DNA of 64,000 bases from Bacteroidota bacterium. Lineage in GTDB: Bacteria; Bacteroidota; Bacteroidia; Flavobacteriales; Flavobacteriaceae. Position numbers and translations under genes: made by a program. The stretch lies in NCBI GenBank assembly GCA_027620655.1, contig JAQCDS010000003.1:177001-241000 (forward strand), read 5' to 3'. Positions 28,095 to 38,120 of this stretch are shown here, in pieces; positions within the stretch are counted from its first letter, which is position 1; each line of letters opens with the position of its first letter. The notes beneath the pieces are model-generated. The model was not told where the DNA came from. It searched no databases and worked only from the letters and a program-made list of their open reading frames with translations.

Positions 28095-28144
28095 GATGTT
28101 TGTAATTTGGTTTAAAGATAATTAAAAAATATGCTTTAAAAGCT

Positions 28145-29134
28145 TTACCCCAGTAGCTTTACCACCTCTTTTGCAAAATAACTGGCAATAAGATCGGCAC
28201 CAGCACGTTTAAACGCCATGGTGGTTTCTAGTACCGCTTGGTCGTGGTCCAACCATCCTTTTTCACTTGCGGCTTTAATCATGGCATATTCGCCACTCAC
28301 TTGATAGGCCGCTACAGGGACGTCAAATTCATTTTTTACTTCTCTAATGATATCCAAATAGGCCAATCCAGGTTTGACCATCACAATATCGGCGCCTTCA
28401 TCAATATCCATTTCGGTTTCGCGGAGGGCTTCAAAGCGGTTGGCATAGTCCATTTGGTAGGTTGTTTTGTCTTTTGGAATGTCGTCTTGTTCTGCTGGTG
28501 CAGAATCCAGCGCCTCTCTAAACGGGCCATAAAATGAGGAGGCGTATTTGGCACTATAACTCATAATGCCAGTGTCTATAAAGCCATCGTCTTCCAGCGC
28601 TTCTCTTATGCTTAAAATTCGCCTGTCCATCATGTCGCTAGGCGCAACAAAATTGGCGCCTGCTTCGGCATGAGACAAACTCATTTGTGCTAAAACATCA
28701 ACGGTAGGGTCATTAACGATTTTTCCGTTTTCGAGGATCCCATCATGGCCATATATGGAATAGGGGTCCAAGGCCACATCGGTCATGACCAGCATATCCG
28801 GACAGGTGTTTTTGATGGTTTTAATGGCGCGTTGCATCAGTCCATTCGGGTTTAAAGCTTCTGTTCCACGGTTGTCTTTAAGTTTATCCTCAACTTTGAC
28901 AAACAACAAAACGGCTTTAAGCCCCAAAGACCATAAAAGTTTTACCTCCGCTTGCAGTGTATCCAAACTAAAGCGGTAGTAATTGGGCATCGATGGAATT
29001 TCGTCTTTAATGCCTTTACCTTCAACAACAAAAAGAGGGACTAAAAACTCATTGGGTGTAATGCTGTTTTCACGCACTAAACTTCGAATGGATGCGTTGG
29101 CACGTAAACGTCTGTTTCTTCTTAATGGATACAT
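28145..29134 (-). CDS. hemB: Delta-aminolevulinic acid dehydratase (porphobilinogen synthase)
   Basis: 329 residues; condenses two aminolevulinate molecules to porphobilinogen. The two substrate-binding lysines are Lys196 (SYSAKYASSFYGPFR) and Lys254 (MVKPG). The metal-site region reads DVALDPYS and YGHDG (119-132), with Asp in place of the Cys triplet of zinc enzymes, so this is the Mg-dependent type. It is the most distal gene of the hemA-CD-E-F-B set, separated from hemF by 112 bases containing repeats, and may have its own expression control. Confidence 0.97.
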   Translation of the reverse strand: MYPLRRNRRLRANASIRSLVRENSITPNEFLVPLFVVEGKGIKDEIPSMPNYYRFSLDTLQAEVKLLWSLGLKAVLLFVKVEDKLKDNRGTEALNPNGLMQRAIKTIKNTCPDMLVMTDVALDPYSIYGHDGILENGKIVNDPTVDVLAQMSLSHAEAGANFVAPSDMMDRRILSIREALEDDGFIDTGIMSYSAKYASSFYGPFREALDSAPAEQDDIPKDKTTYQMDYANRFEALRETEMDIDEGADIVMVKPGLAYLDIIREVKNEFDVPVAAYQVSGEYAMIKAASEKGWLDHDQAVLETTMAFKRAGADLIASYFAKEVVKLLG

Positions 29135-29144
29135 AATTAATAGT

Positions 29145-29258
29145 TTTAAGCTTTAAGCTGAAAGCTTAAAGTGATTTTTTAATTTCTTATATTTTATAAT
29201 TAACCATAACTTATAACTTATAACTTATAACTTATAGCTTTAAGCTTTAAGCCGAAGC
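29145..29258. repeat. Composite repeat between hemF and hemB: direct repeats flanking a heptamer array
   Basis: Two near-identical copies of TTTAAGCTTTAAGC followed by CGAA or TGAAA lie at 29145-29165 and 29239-29258. Between them is a tandem heptamer ATAACTT, four copies plus a partial (29206-29236). Bases 29151-29159 and 29163-29171 also form a 9-bp inverted repeat (CTTTAAGCT / AGCTTAAAG). The right copy contains the hemF stop codon. Confidence 0.8.
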
Positions 29259-30158
29259 CACCCATTCAACAGGGTTTTTTAACACTTCAATTAATTTTTC
29301 TTCTTCACTTCCTTTTTCAGGCTGATGGTCATATACCCACTGCACATGTGCGGGCAGACTCATCAAAATACTTTCAATTCTACCGTTTGTTTTTAGTCCA
29401 AACAAGGTGCCTTTGTCATGCACCAAATTAAATTCTACATAACGCCCTCGTCTGATTTCTTGCCAATCGCGTTGGGCATCAGTATAGGGTAGGTTTTTTC
29501 TTTTTTCAACAATAGGCGTATAAGCTTCCAAGAAACTATCGCAAACTTCAGTGACAAAATTGTACCATTGTTGCATATCCATAGTGTCATTGGCTTTACA
29601 ATAATCAAAAAACAACCCGCCAATGCCTCGCCCTTCATTTCTGTGGCTGTTGTAGAAATACTCGTCGCAACGTTTTTTGTAGTCTTTATAAAAGTTTTTG
29701 TTGTGCTTATCACAAGCGGATTTACATACGCGATGAAAATGCTTGGCATCTTCTTCAAACAAATAATATGGGGTTAAATCTTGACCACCGCCAAACCACT
29801 GATCTACAATAGTTCCTTCTTTATCATACATTTCAAGATAGCGCCAATTGGCATGTACTGTGGGCACCATAGGACTTTTGGGGTGAATGACTAAACTCAA
29901 ACCACAAGCAAAAAAATCAACATCCCCAACATTAAAATAGGCTTGCATGGCTGAGGGGAGTGGGCCATGGACTTTAGAAATATTAACACCCCCTTTTTCA
30001 AAAACGTTTCCGTTTTGAATCACTCGAGTACGGCCTCCGCCACCTTCTTTTCGTTGCCAAAGGTCTTCTTTAAATTTTGCTTTACCATCAAGATCTTCGA
30101 GTTTGGAAGTGATTTGGTCTTGCAAATGTTCAATGTAATTATAAAATTGATTTTTCAT
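29247..30158 (-). CDS. hemF: Oxygen-dependent coproporphyrinogen III oxidase
   Basis: 303 residues, the aerobic enzyme that decarboxylates two propionates of coproporphyrinogen III to give protoporphyrinogen IX. Family blocks seen are GGGGRTRVIQNG, WFGGGQDLTPYYLFEEDAKHFH and GRYVEFNLVHDKGTLFGLKT. The length is normal. Its last codons and stop lie inside the right-hand copy of the repeat described for 29145-29258. hemE is 20 bases upstream on the same strand. Confidence 0.97.
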   Translation of the reverse strand: MKNQFYNYIEHLQDQITSKLEDLDGKAKFKEDLWQRKEGGGGRTRVIQNGNVFEKGGVNISKVHGPLPSAMQAYFNVGDVDFFACGLSLVIHPKSPMVPTVHANWRYLEMYDKEGTIVDQWFGGGQDLTPYYLFEEDAKHFHRVCKSACDKHNKNFYKDYKKRCDEYFYNSHRNEGRGIGGLFFDYCKANDTMDMQQWYNFVTEVCDSFLEAYTPIVEKRKNLPYTDAQRDWQEIRRGRYVEFNLVHDKGTLFGLKTNGRIESILMSLPAHVQWVYDHQPEKGSEEEKLIEVLKNPVEWVASA

Positions 30159-30178
30159 CAGAGGTAGATTTTCGGAGA

Positions 30179-31204
30179 TTATGAATTATAGGATTTTACG
30201 GCATCAATAAATACTTTGGCATGATCCACAGGAATATTGGGCAATATACCGTGGCCAAGATTTACGATGTATTTATCTTTTCCAAAAGCATCTATCATTT
30301 GATGCACCATTATTTTGATTTTATCAGGTGGGGAAAGTAATCTTGAAGGGTCAAAATTCCCTTGAAGCGTGATATTTCCACCCGTTAAATATCTTGCATT
30401 TCTAGCCGAACATGTCCAATCGACACCTAAAGCAGAGGCGTTTGATTTTGCCATTTCCCCCAATGCAAACCAACAGCCTTTTCCAAAGGCAATCACAGGG
30501 GCATCGTCTTTTAGGGCTTCAATAATTTGGTTGATGTATGGCCAAGAAAATTCTTGATAGTCAGTAGGCGATAACATACCACCCCAAGAGTCAAAAACTT
30601 GCACCGCATTGACACCTGCCTTTACTTTTTCTTTTAAATAAGCAATGGTTGTGTCTGTAATTTTTTGCAGTAGCTGATGAGCAGCAACAGGATTTGAAAA
30701 ACAAAATGCTTTTGCTTTATCAAAATTTTTACTGCCTTGACCTTGCACACAGTAACACAGAATGGTCCATGGTGATCCGGCAAAACCAATCAGTGGAATT
30801 TCATCATTAAGCAATTCTTTGGTGGCCTTTATGGCTTTGTACACATAATCCAATTCGGTTTTTACGTCTGGCACAACGACCTTGTCTACATCGTTTTGTG
30901 TACGAATAGGATTAGGCAAATAAGGCCCAAAATTTGGTTTCATTTCAACCTTAATATTCATGGCTTGTGGAATGACGAGGATGTCACAAAACAAAATCGC
31001 AGCATCCATTCCAAAACGGCGAATGGGTTGTACGGTAATTTCACTGGCGAGTTCTGGAGTTCGGCATCGTGTAAAAAAATCATATTTTTCTCGAATGGCC
31101 ATAAATTCTGGCAAATAACGTCCGGCTTGGCGCATCATCCAAACAGGAGGACGTTGCACGGATTCCCCCTTTAATGCACGTAAAAATAAATCGTTTTTAA
31201 TCAT
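30179..31204 (-). CDS. hemE: Uroporphyrinogen decarboxylase
   Basis: 341 residues; removes four acetate carboxyls from uroporphyrinogen III. The first signature is [17 protein letters not shown] and the second is [16 protein letters not shown]; the catalytic Asp sits in the [15 protein letters not shown] region. Its start overlaps the hemCD stop by four bases, indicating translational coupling. Confidence 0.97.
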   Translation of the reverse strand: MIKNDLFLRALKGESVQRPPVWMMRQAGRYLPEFMAIREKYDFFTRCRTPELASEITVQPIRRFGMDAAILFCDILVIPQAMNIKVEMKPNFGPYLPNPIRTQNDVDKVVVPDVKTELDYVYKAIKATKELLNDEIPLIGFAGSPWTILCYCVQGQGSKNFDKAKAFCFSNPVAAHQLLQKITDTTIAYLKEKVKAGVNAVQVFDSWGGMLSPTDYQEFSWPYINQIIEALKDDAPVIAFGKGCWFALGEMAKSNASALGVDWTCSARNARYLTGGNITLQGNFDPSRLLSPPDKIKIMVHQMIDAFGKDKYIVNLGHGILPNIPVDHAKVFIDAVKSYNS

Positions 31205-32796
31205 TGTTTTTTGTCTTTAGCAATGTAGTGTTCATTGACCATCTCGATAACGCTTTCTATGGTTGGTATTTTTGCAATGCGTACATCTTCAAAGTGTTTT
31301 GCGGCTTCTTTGGCTGTGGTTTCGCCAATGCAATAGGCCACACAATTGGGGGTGTTGTTTTTCAAAAAACTCTGCACAGTTGACGGGCTATACAACATCA
31401 CACCTTCTACAGACTCAGGGAGTTTTGGTGCTTCGAGTTTTGTGCTATAGGCCACTATTTCATGTACTGTAATATTGTTTTTTGTTAAAATTGTTGGGAG
31501 GTCGTCCATTCTAATATCACTACAGAAATAGGAAACTTCCGTTCCGTCTAAGAACTCAATTAAATGTTCTGCAAGTAGTTTTGCATTTTTAGCGCTATGC
31601 TTAACAGGGCCAATTTTTTGTTCAATAAGTTTTTTGGTGCGCCGTCCCACACAATAGATGGTTTTAAAATTTAAGTCTTCTGCAGCACAATTATTCAAAA
31701 GCGCTTCAACGCCATTTTTACTCGTGATGATGACGTTTTCATGAGGTCTTTTCAGCAGCGAAGTTTTAATTCTGTTGGGCGTAGTTTTTATAAAATCAGA
31801 ACTTTCAACCTTAACGGCATCTGCAAACAAATCTTTTTGTCCTGCGCTTAATGTTTTTGATGAAAAGACATTAGTTTTTTGTGGTTTTAAGCTGTTTTTA
31901 CTCACCAAGTTTTTACCACCTCGTTCAACAATAAATTCCACACATTCATCTACTAGCGATGTGTGTTTTCCAAGCGGCGCACTACGTTTTGCTTCTACTT
32001 TTTTGGTACCGTCTTCACTTAAAATAATGCCATGAAAATGCACTTCTTCATCTTTTATAAAAGCCAATGCGCCAATGGGAGCACTACAGCCGCCTTCTAA
32101 TTTATTTAGGAAAGCACGCTCTATATGGGTGCAAATTTCAGTTTCTTCATGATTTAATGCGGAACAAATTTCAAAAGTTTCTTGCTCTGATTCTAAACAG
32201 GCGATCATGATGGCCCCTTGTGCTGGTGCAGGAACCATCCATTCAAGATTTACAGCATTTGGTGGCGTTAGACCAATTCTTCCCAACCCTGCTGCTGCAA
32301 AAATAGCACCATTCCAGTTGCTGTTGTCTTCTAGTTTTTTTAGTCTTGTATTGACGTTTCCTCTGAGTCCAACAATGGTATGTGTAGGATAGCGATTAAG
32401 CCATTGTGCTTTTCTTCTGAGACTTCCTGTTGCAATAATTGCATTTTTTTGTGCTAAAAACTCTTCATTATTTTTAAAAACAAGGGTGTCTCTAACATTC
32501 CCACGTTTTAAAACCGCTGCTTGTATAATGCCTTTTGGAAGTAATGTAGGCACATCTTTAAGGGAGTGCACGGCAATATCAATTTCTTCATTGAGCAGAG
32601 CAATATCAAGCGTACGGGTAAAAACTCCTGTAATTCCAAGCTCATAAATAGGTTGATTTAATACTAAATCTCCAGTTGATTTTACGGGAACAATTTCTGT
32701 TTTATGCCCCAAATGTTCTAATTGCTGTTGAACAGTTTTTGCTTGCCAAAGCGCAAGTTGACTATCTCTTGTTCCTATGCGAATGGTCTTGGGCAT
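31201..32796 (-). CDS. hemCD: Fused porphobilinogen deaminase and uroporphyrinogen-III synthase
   Basis: 531 residues, a fusion. Residues 1 to about 300 are HemC: the substrate region [13 protein letters not shown], the Arg pair in [12 protein letters not shown], and the dipyrromethane-binding Cys237 in GGCSAPIGA. Residues from about 310 on are a HemD domain ([55 protein letters not shown]). HemC makes the linear tetrapyrrole and HemD inverts ring D and closes it, so a fusion would allow channelling of the unstable intermediate. hemA ends three bases upstream. Confidence 0.95.
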   Translation of the reverse strand: MPKTIRIGTRDSQLALWQAKTVQQQLEHLGHKTEIVPVKSTGDLVLNQPIYELGITGVFTRTLDIALLNEEIDIAVHSLKDVPTLLPKGIIQAAVLKRGNVRDTLVFKNNEEFLAQKNAIIATGSLRRKAQWLNRYPTHTIVGLRGNVNTRLKKLEDNSNWNGAIFAAAGLGRIGLTPPNAVNLEWMVPAPAQGAIMIACLESEQETFEICSALNHEETEICTHIERAFLNKLEGGCSAPIGALAFIKDEEVHFHGIILSEDGTKKVEAKRSAPLGKHTSLVDECVEFIVERGGKNLVSKNSLKPQKTNVFSSKTLSAGQKDLFADAVKVESSDFIKTTPNRIKTSLLKRPHENVIITSKNGVEALLNNCAAEDLNFKTIYCVGRRTKKLIEQKIGPVKHSAKNAKLLAEHLIEFLDGTEVSYFCSDIRMDDLPTILTKNNITVHEIVAYSTKLEAPKLPESVEGVMLYSPSTVQSFLKNNTPNCVAYCIGETTAKEAAKHFEDVRIAKIPTIESVIEMVNEHYIAKDKKQ

Positions 32797-32799
32797 ATT

Positions 32800-34047
32800 T
32801 TATTTATCTAATTGAAAAATTTTTTGAATCAGCTCTAAACTAGTGTCAATAGAATTGTTTTCTTCTTTAAGGTGGTGTGCAAAATGATTAGTAATTTTTT
32901 GAACAATCTGAGCGCTCAATAGGTCTGCTTGAGGTTTGTTGAAATTTTTAAGCTTTTTGCGTTGCGTTTCAATTTCAGCTTCAGCAAAAACATTTAATTT
33001 TTCTTTAAGTGCTTTAATAGTAGGGGCAAATTTTCTGTGCTCTAACCATTCTAAAAATTCACTTTTAATGTCTTCAATTATCGCTTCTGCTACAGGAATA
33101 AATTCTTTTCTTTTTTCCAGAGTTTCATCTGTAATATTGGATAATTCATCTAAGTGTGTTAGGAAAACATTTGGTAGGCTTCTCACATTTTCATCAACAT
33201 TTTTTGGTATTGATAAATCAAGAATCAAAAGTTCTTTTTTGTTTTGAATAATTTGTTTGTCAATAGTAGGATGTTGTGCGCTAGTGGCTACAATTAAAAT
33301 ATCAGCTTTTTCAATTTCTTCTTGAAGTTGACTGTAGTCTTTAACTAAAACTTTAAATTTCCCTGCAATTATTTCTGCACGTTCTCTAGTTCTATTGATT
33401 AGGGTAATGTGATCGTTTTTAGTGTGTTTGATGAGATTTTCACAAGTATTTCTTCCTATTTTTCCTGTCCCAAAAAGAAGAATATTTTTAGAATTTACAT
33501 CTTGGAGAGAATTTAGAATGTATTGTACTGAAGCAAAGGACACAGAAGTCGCTCCTGTAGAAAGCTTAGTTTCTGTTTTGATGCGTTTACTCGCTTGAAT
33601 AACTGAATTTATAAGTCGTTCTAAATAGGCATCGAGTAAGTTGTATTTTTTTGAAACACGAGCACTAGATTTCAATTGACTAATGATTTCAAAGTCGCCA
33701 AGAATTTGACTGTCTAAACCTGCCCCAACGCGAAACATATGCTCAACTGCAGCATTATCTTTTAGCGTGTAAGCTACAGAGTTAAAAATTTCAACTCTAC
33801 CAGACGTATTTTCGCATAGCAGATCAATTAATTCTGAAGGATGTTGTACAAAGCCATAAACTTCGGTACGATTACAAGTTGAAGTTGCCACAATGCTTTC
33901 AATTCCTTTTGCTTTTGCTCGATCGAGTAGCGCGGCTTTTTTAGTAGGGCTCAAACTAAAATCTCCACGTAATTTAGCATCAGCTTTTTTATAGCTGATA
34001 CCAATAACATAAAAAGAAGTTTTTTTGTCGCCTCTGTGTTGCTCCAT
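32800..34047 (-). CDS. hemA: Glutamyl-tRNA reductase
   Basis: 415 residues; reduces glutamyl-tRNA to glutamate-1-semialdehyde, the first committed step of haem synthesis by the C5 route. The nucleophile is Cys58 in TSTCNRTEVY. The NADPH-binding domain reads NILLFGTGKIGRNTCENLIKH, and a C-terminal helical dimerisation domain follows. It heads the minus-strand hem operon. The start faces an AraC-type regulator gene across 175 bases; a possible -7 box TATTTTTG is at 34077-34084 on this strand. Confidence 0.97.
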   Translation of the reverse strand: MEQHRGDKKTSFYVIGISYKKADAKLRGDFSLSPTKKAALLDRAKAKGIESIVATSTCNRTEVYGFVQHPSELIDLLCENTSGRVEIFNSVAYTLKDNAAVEHMFRVGAGLDSQILGDFEIISQLKSSARVSKKYNLLDAYLERLINSVIQASKRIKTETKLSTGATSVSFASVQYILNSLQDVNSKNILLFGTGKIGRNTCENLIKHTKNDHITLINRTRERAEIIAGKFKVLVKDYSQLQEEIEKADILIVATSAQHPTIDKQIIQNKKELLILDLSIPKNVDENVRSLPNVFLTHLDELSNITDETLEKRKEFIPVAEAIIEDIKSEFLEWLEHRKFAPTIKALKEKLNVFAEAEIETQRKKLKNFNKPQADLLSAQIVQKITNHFAHHLKEENNSIDTSLELIQKIFQLDK

Positions 34048-34222
34048 TTATTTGGGATAATACTTGCGGTTGGGTGCAAAAATAGTATGTATGTTAACTA
34101 AAAAATAACGCTAGAGGAACTTTATTTGTCGTTTAGGGTTTAGTCCCCAATAATTTCTTATTTTTGCAACTTAAATAAAATTATCAGGTTTAAATTCAAG
34201 ACTATTCCAATTTTTATTTATA

Positions 34223-35143
34223 ATGAATCTAAATAATAAAAATTCAAAATTTTTAAGAGAAGTGGATAAAAATGTCGCTTCAGGGACTTTTTTGGAAACT
34301 TCTATCGAATCAGGGTTTTTGGTAATTACTTATCAAAATGAATTTGATGCTCCAAAGGTTTTAGAAAAAGCAATTGACAATTCATTTTTACAGTTTCATT
34401 TTTGTCTTAAAGGAATCACTCAATTTTGTTTCAACAATAATACTTATAGTCTTGATATTCCTGAAGAAAATTCTCTATTGTTGTATAATCCTCAAAGAGA
34501 TTTACCCATACATATGATTGCTCAACCAAATACTTGGGTGGTTTCTGTTTTGATATCCATCAAAAAATTCCATGCGTTATTTTCTCATGAAGCAAATTAT
34601 ATTACTTTTTTGAACGATGATAATAAGCTAAAAAAATATTATAAAGATGGCTACATTTCGCCGTCAATGGCAATTGTTCTCAATCAAATTATCAATTATA
34701 ATTTGAATTCAAATCTTCGTGAATTGTATTGCAAGGCAAAAGTTTATGAGTTGCTAAGTTTGTATTTCAATAGAGGAGAAGAAGCCGATGTAGAACAATG
34801 TCCTTTCTTGGCCGATGAATCGAATGTTATAAAAATAAAACAAGCTAAAGATATCATCATTCAGCGAATGGCCGAACCTCCAACTTTGACAGAATTAGCC
34901 GCCGAAATAGATATTAGTTTGAAAAAACTGAAAGAAGGGTTCAAACAAATTTATGGCACTACAGTTTATGGCTTTTTGTTTGATTATAAAATGGAAGTTG
35001 CTAGAAAATTATTAGAATCAGGAGCCAATAATGTTAATGAAGTTGGGCTAAAAGTTGGTTACAGCACAGCAAGCCATTTTATTGCTGCTTTTAAAAAACA
35101 ATATGGAACAACTCCAAAAAAATATATCCAATCCTTAAATTAA
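34223..35143 (+). CDS. AraC-family transcriptional regulator, divergent from hemA
   Basis: 306 residues. The C-terminal 100 residues are a standard double helix-turn-helix AraC domain (TLTELAAEIDISLKKLKEGFKQIYG and VGYSTASHFIAAFKKQYGTTPKKYIQ, cited as family motifs in parts). The N-terminal 200 residues are a probable ligand domain with no motif I know. It lies between hemA and hemH, transcribed with hemH (13 bases apart), so it may control the haem genes or porphyrin efflux; this is inference. TAttTTTG at 34159-34166 may be its -7 box. Confidence 0.9.
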   Translation: MNLNNKNSKFLREVDKNVASGTFLETSIESGFLVITYQNEFDAPKVLEKAIDNSFLQFHFCLKGITQFCFNNNTYSLDIPEENSLLLYNPQRDLPIHMIAQPNTWVVSVLISIKKFHALFSHEANYITFLNDDNKLKKYYKDGYISPSMAIVLNQIINYNLNSNLRELYCKAKVYELLSLYFNRGEEADVEQCPFLADESNVIKIKQAKDIIIQRMAEPPTLTELAAEIDISLKKLKEGFKQIYGTTVYGFLFDYKMEVARKLLESGANNVNEVGLKVGYSTASHFIAAFKKQYGTTPKKYIQSLN

Positions 35144-35156
35144 TCAATAACTAAAA

Positions 35157-36188
35157 ATGAAAGGTGTTTTATTAGTCAATTTAGGTTCTCCAGATAGTCC
35201 TAACCCAAAAGATGTTAAGAAGTATCTGGGAGAATTTCTTATGGATGAACGTGTCATCGATGTTCCGAAGTGGGCACGAACATTATTGGTCAAAGGTATT
35301 ATTTTGAAAACCCGCCCAAAGGCATCAGCAAAAGCATACAAAAAAATTTGGTGGGAAGAAGGCTCGCCACTAATTGTTCTTTCAGAACGATTAAAAGAAA
35401 AATTACAAAACGAAATTGATTTACCTATTGCTTTGGCGATGCGTTATGGAAGCATGTCTATTAAAAAAGGACTTCAAGAGTTACATGACAAAGGGATTAC
35501 AGAGGTTTTTATGATTCCTTTATATCCTCAATTTGCGATGGCTACTACCGAAACTATTTTGGTTTTAGCAGATGAAATACAAAAGGAATTTTTTCCAAAA
35601 ATGACAATTGAAAGTTTGCCTCCTTTTTACAATAATCCAGATTACATCAAAGTTCTTTCGGAGTCCATGAAGTCATATTTGAAAGGAAAAGATTATGAGC
35701 ATTTGCTTTTTTCTTATCATGGTATCCCAGAACGTCACATTCGAAAAAGTGATATCACCAAATCGCATTGTAAAATTGACAAATCATGTTGTAGTACTCC
35801 TTCAGAGGCTCATGCCTATTGCTACAAGCATCAATGTGTTGAGGTCACAAGATTGGTTGGTGAATATCTCGAACTTGAACCAGGAACTTTTTCTACATCA
35901 TTTCAATCGCGTTTAGGATTTGATCCTTGGTTGCGACCATATACTGATCGTACCATAGAACGTTTGGGTAAAGATGGTATAAAAAATATGGCTATTGCAA
36001 CCCCTGCATTTGTGAGTGATTGTTTAGAAACTTTAGAAGAAATTGCTATGGAAGGTGAGGAGATTTTTCATGAAGCTGGTGGAGATAACTTTACTACAAT
36101 TCCATGTTTAAATGACAATTCTGAGTGGGTTTTGTTGCTTGCGAAATGGATAATGGAGTGGAACGAAAAAGCACTAATATCTAGCTAA
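35157..36188 (+). CDS. hemH: Ferrochelatase
   Basis: 343 residues; inserts Fe2+ into the porphyrin. The N-terminus LLVNLGSPDSPNPKDVKKYL and the active-site region LFSYHGIPERHIRKSD (catalytic His) are canonical, followed by FQSRLGFDPWLRPYT. A Cys group (HCKIDKSCCS...CYKHQC) lies in the middle. The MATE gene starts on the base after its stop, and hemJ follows that, so all three are probably one unit. Confidence 0.97.
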   Translation: MKGVLLVNLGSPDSPNPKDVKKYLGEFLMDERVIDVPKWARTLLVKGIILKTRPKASAKAYKKIWWEEGSPLIVLSERLKEKLQNEIDLPIALAMRYGSMSIKKGLQELHDKGITEVFMIPLYPQFAMATTETILVLADEIQKEFFPKMTIESLPPFYNNPDYIKVLSESMKSYLKGKDYEHLLFSYHGIPERHIRKSDITKSHCKIDKSCCSTPSEAHAYCYKHQCVEVTRLVGEYLELEPGTFSTSFQSRLGFDPWLRPYTDRTIERLGKDGIKNMAIATPAFVSDCLETLEEIAMEGEEIFHEAGGDNFTTIPCLNDNSEWVLLLAKWIMEWNEKALISS

Positions 36189-37535
36189 ATGGCCAAACCA
36201 ATAGTTTCAGATTTTGGAACAGAACCCATAGGAAAATTACTTGTTCGGCAAGCAGTTCCTGCGGCTATTGGGATTTTAGTGATGTCTCTCAACATTCTTA
36301 TTGATACAATTTTTGTAGGGCATTGGATTGGTTCTCAAGCCATTGCGGCGATTAATGTTGTTTTGCCTGTTTCTTTTTTTATTGCAGCACTTGGGATGTC
36401 CATTGGGGTTGGAGGCTCATCAATTATTTCTAGAGCATTGGGCTCAAAATCAAAATCTAAAGCACTAATAACTTTTGGTAATCAGATTACGCTTACGCTT
36501 ACTCTAACGCTTACGTTTGTAGCTTTTGGCCTATTTTATATTGATGAAATTATCCCGATTTTTGGAGGGAAAGGCACTATTTACGAGCCGTCCAAAATCT
36601 ATTATAGAATCGTTTTGTATGGTGTTCCTCTTTTGGCACTTTGCATGATGGGAAACACTGTTATTCGTGCAGAAGGAAAGCCAAAATTTGCGATGTATGC
36701 GATGATGATTCCATCAGTTTCAAATTTAATTTTAGATGTTATACTCATTAAATTTTTAGATTTAGGGATGACAGGAGCCGCTTGGGCAACAACCTTTTCT
36801 TATGCATTTTGCTTTGCGTTTGTTTTTTGGTTTTTTATTTCAAAACACTCTGAAATGAAAATCAATTGGAGTCATTTGGGATTAAAGAAAAAGATTGTTT
36901 CTGAAATTAGTAGTTTGGGTTCGGTCACGCTTACTCGTCAAGCTGTTGTTAGTGTTACATATCTATTAATGAATAATATTTTATTTGAATTTGGAGGGGA
37001 AACATCGGTAACGGCCTATGCCATTGTTTCTAGAATGCTGATGTTTGCTTTGTTTCCAATTTTTGGTATTACCCAAGGTTTTATTCCTATTGCAGGGTTT
37101 AATTATGGTGCAAAAAATTACAATCGTGTAAAGCAAACTATAGGAATAGCGATTCGATATTCTATTATTTTGGCAACATTAATATTTGTTCTTCTTTTTG
37201 GCTTTCCAGAACTAATTACTAGGGCATTTACAACAGATATTTCTGTAATTGAGAAAACACCAAGTGCGATGCGATGGGTTTTTGCTGCAACGCCAATTAT
37301 TGCAATTCAATTGATTGGAGCAGCGTATTTTCAAGCAGTAGGAAAAGCAACTCCAGCATTATTGCTCACACTGTCTCGACAAGCATTTTTCTTTATTCCT
37401 CTAATTTTTATATTACCTTTATGGTATGGAGAGTTGGGCGTTTGGATGGCGTTTCCAGCCTCAGATGTGCTTTCAACATTACTAACAGCTTATTTTTTAC
37501 AGAAAGAAATCAAAAATAATTTAAAAGAAGCCTAA
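36189..37535 (+). CDS. MATE-family multidrug/organic-compound efflux transporter
   Basis: 448 residues with about 12 membrane helices and the MATE hallmarks VRQAVPAAIGILVMSLN and ITQGFIPIAGFNYGAKNYNRVKQ. MATE transporters exchange cations for Na+ or H+. The gene is exactly adjacent to hemH (zero spacing) and overlaps hemJ by one base, so it is co-translated with the last two haem steps. A role in exporting excess porphyrin or haem is a reasonable idea from context, but general drug efflux is equally possible from sequence. Confidence 0.92.
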   Translation: MAKPIVSDFGTEPIGKLLVRQAVPAAIGILVMSLNILIDTIFVGHWIGSQAIAAINVVLPVSFFIAALGMSIGVGGSSIISRALGSKSKSKALITFGNQITLTLTLTLTFVAFGLFYIDEIIPIFGGKGTIYEPSKIYYRIVLYGVPLLALCMMGNTVIRAEGKPKFAMYAMMIPSVSNLILDVILIKFLDLGMTGAAWATTFSYAFCFAFVFWFFISKHSEMKINWSHLGLKKKIVSEISSLGSVTLTRQAVVSVTYLLMNNILFEFGGETSVTAYAIVSRMLMFALFPIFGITQGFIPIAGFNYGAKNYNRVKQTIGIAIRYSIILATLIFVLLFGFPELITRAFTTDISVIEKTPSAMRWVFAATPIIAIQLIGAAYFQAVGKATPALLLTLSRQAFFFIPLIFILPLWYGELGVWMAFPASDVLSTLLTAYFLQKEIKNNLKEA

Positions 37536-38071
37536 TGGAATATTACAACTATATTAAATCACTTCATTTAATTTTTGTCATTACATGGTTTGCAGGATTA
37601 TTTTATATCCCCCGTTTATTTATTTATCATATTGAGGCCAATAGCAAACCTTCTCCAGAAAAAGAAATTCTTTCGGAACAATTGAAGTTGATGACAAAAC
37701 GATTATGGTATATCATTACATGGCCATCGGCGATTTTGGCTACAATTTTTGCATTATGGCTTTTGCATATTGCCCCCTATTGGCTTGAACAATCCTGGAT
37801 GCATGCAAAACTTGCCTTTGTTGTTTTTCTTTTTGCATACCACTTCAAAACACATATGATGTTTAAAACACTTCAGCGCAATGAAATTAATTATTCTTCA
37901 AATTTTATGCGAATATGGAATGAAGGCGCAACATTAATTTTATTTGCTATTGTATTTTTAGTTATTCTAAAAAACACTTTAAATATGGTTTATGGTCTTT
38001 TGGGGCTTATTGGGCTAGGCGTTATTTTGATGCTTGGAATTCGTCTTTACAAGAAGACCAGAAAAAACTAA
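37535..38071 (+). CDS. hemJ: HemJ-type protoporphyrinogen IX oxidase (UPF0093)
   Basis: 178 residues with four to five membrane helices. The N-terminal block (LHLIFVITWFAGLFYIPRLF), the KRLW segment and WMHAKLAFV match cyanobacterial HemJ. The conserved His11 and Lys92 are in place. HemJ oxidises protoporphyrinogen IX to protoporphyrin IX, the substrate of the HemH encoded two genes upstream. It is sometimes labelled CopD-family; the linkage and motif match make HemJ much more likely. No hemG or hemY is visible in the window. Confidence 0.9.
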   Translation: MEYYNYIKSLHLIFVITWFAGLFYIPRLFIYHIEANSKPSPEKEILSEQLKLMTKRLWYIITWPSAILATIFALWLLHIAPYWLEQSWMHAKLAFVVFLFAYHFKTHMMFKTLQRNEINYSSNFMRIWNEGATLILFAIVFLVILKNTLNMVYGLLGLIGLGVILMLGIRLYKKTRKN

Positions 38072-38120
38072 GATCTCGACTCCTACATTTTCATTATATT
38101 TATAAAAAAAGAAATTCACT

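Noticed and set aside
29206..29236. ATAACTT array as a CRISPR
   Set aside because: The unit is seven bases with no spacers and there are no cas genes; it is a simple tandem repeat.
36490..36525. Repeated CTTACG/CTAACG units in the MATE gene
   Set aside because: They encode a membrane-helix LTLTLTLT stretch and keep frame; ordinary low complexity in a helix.
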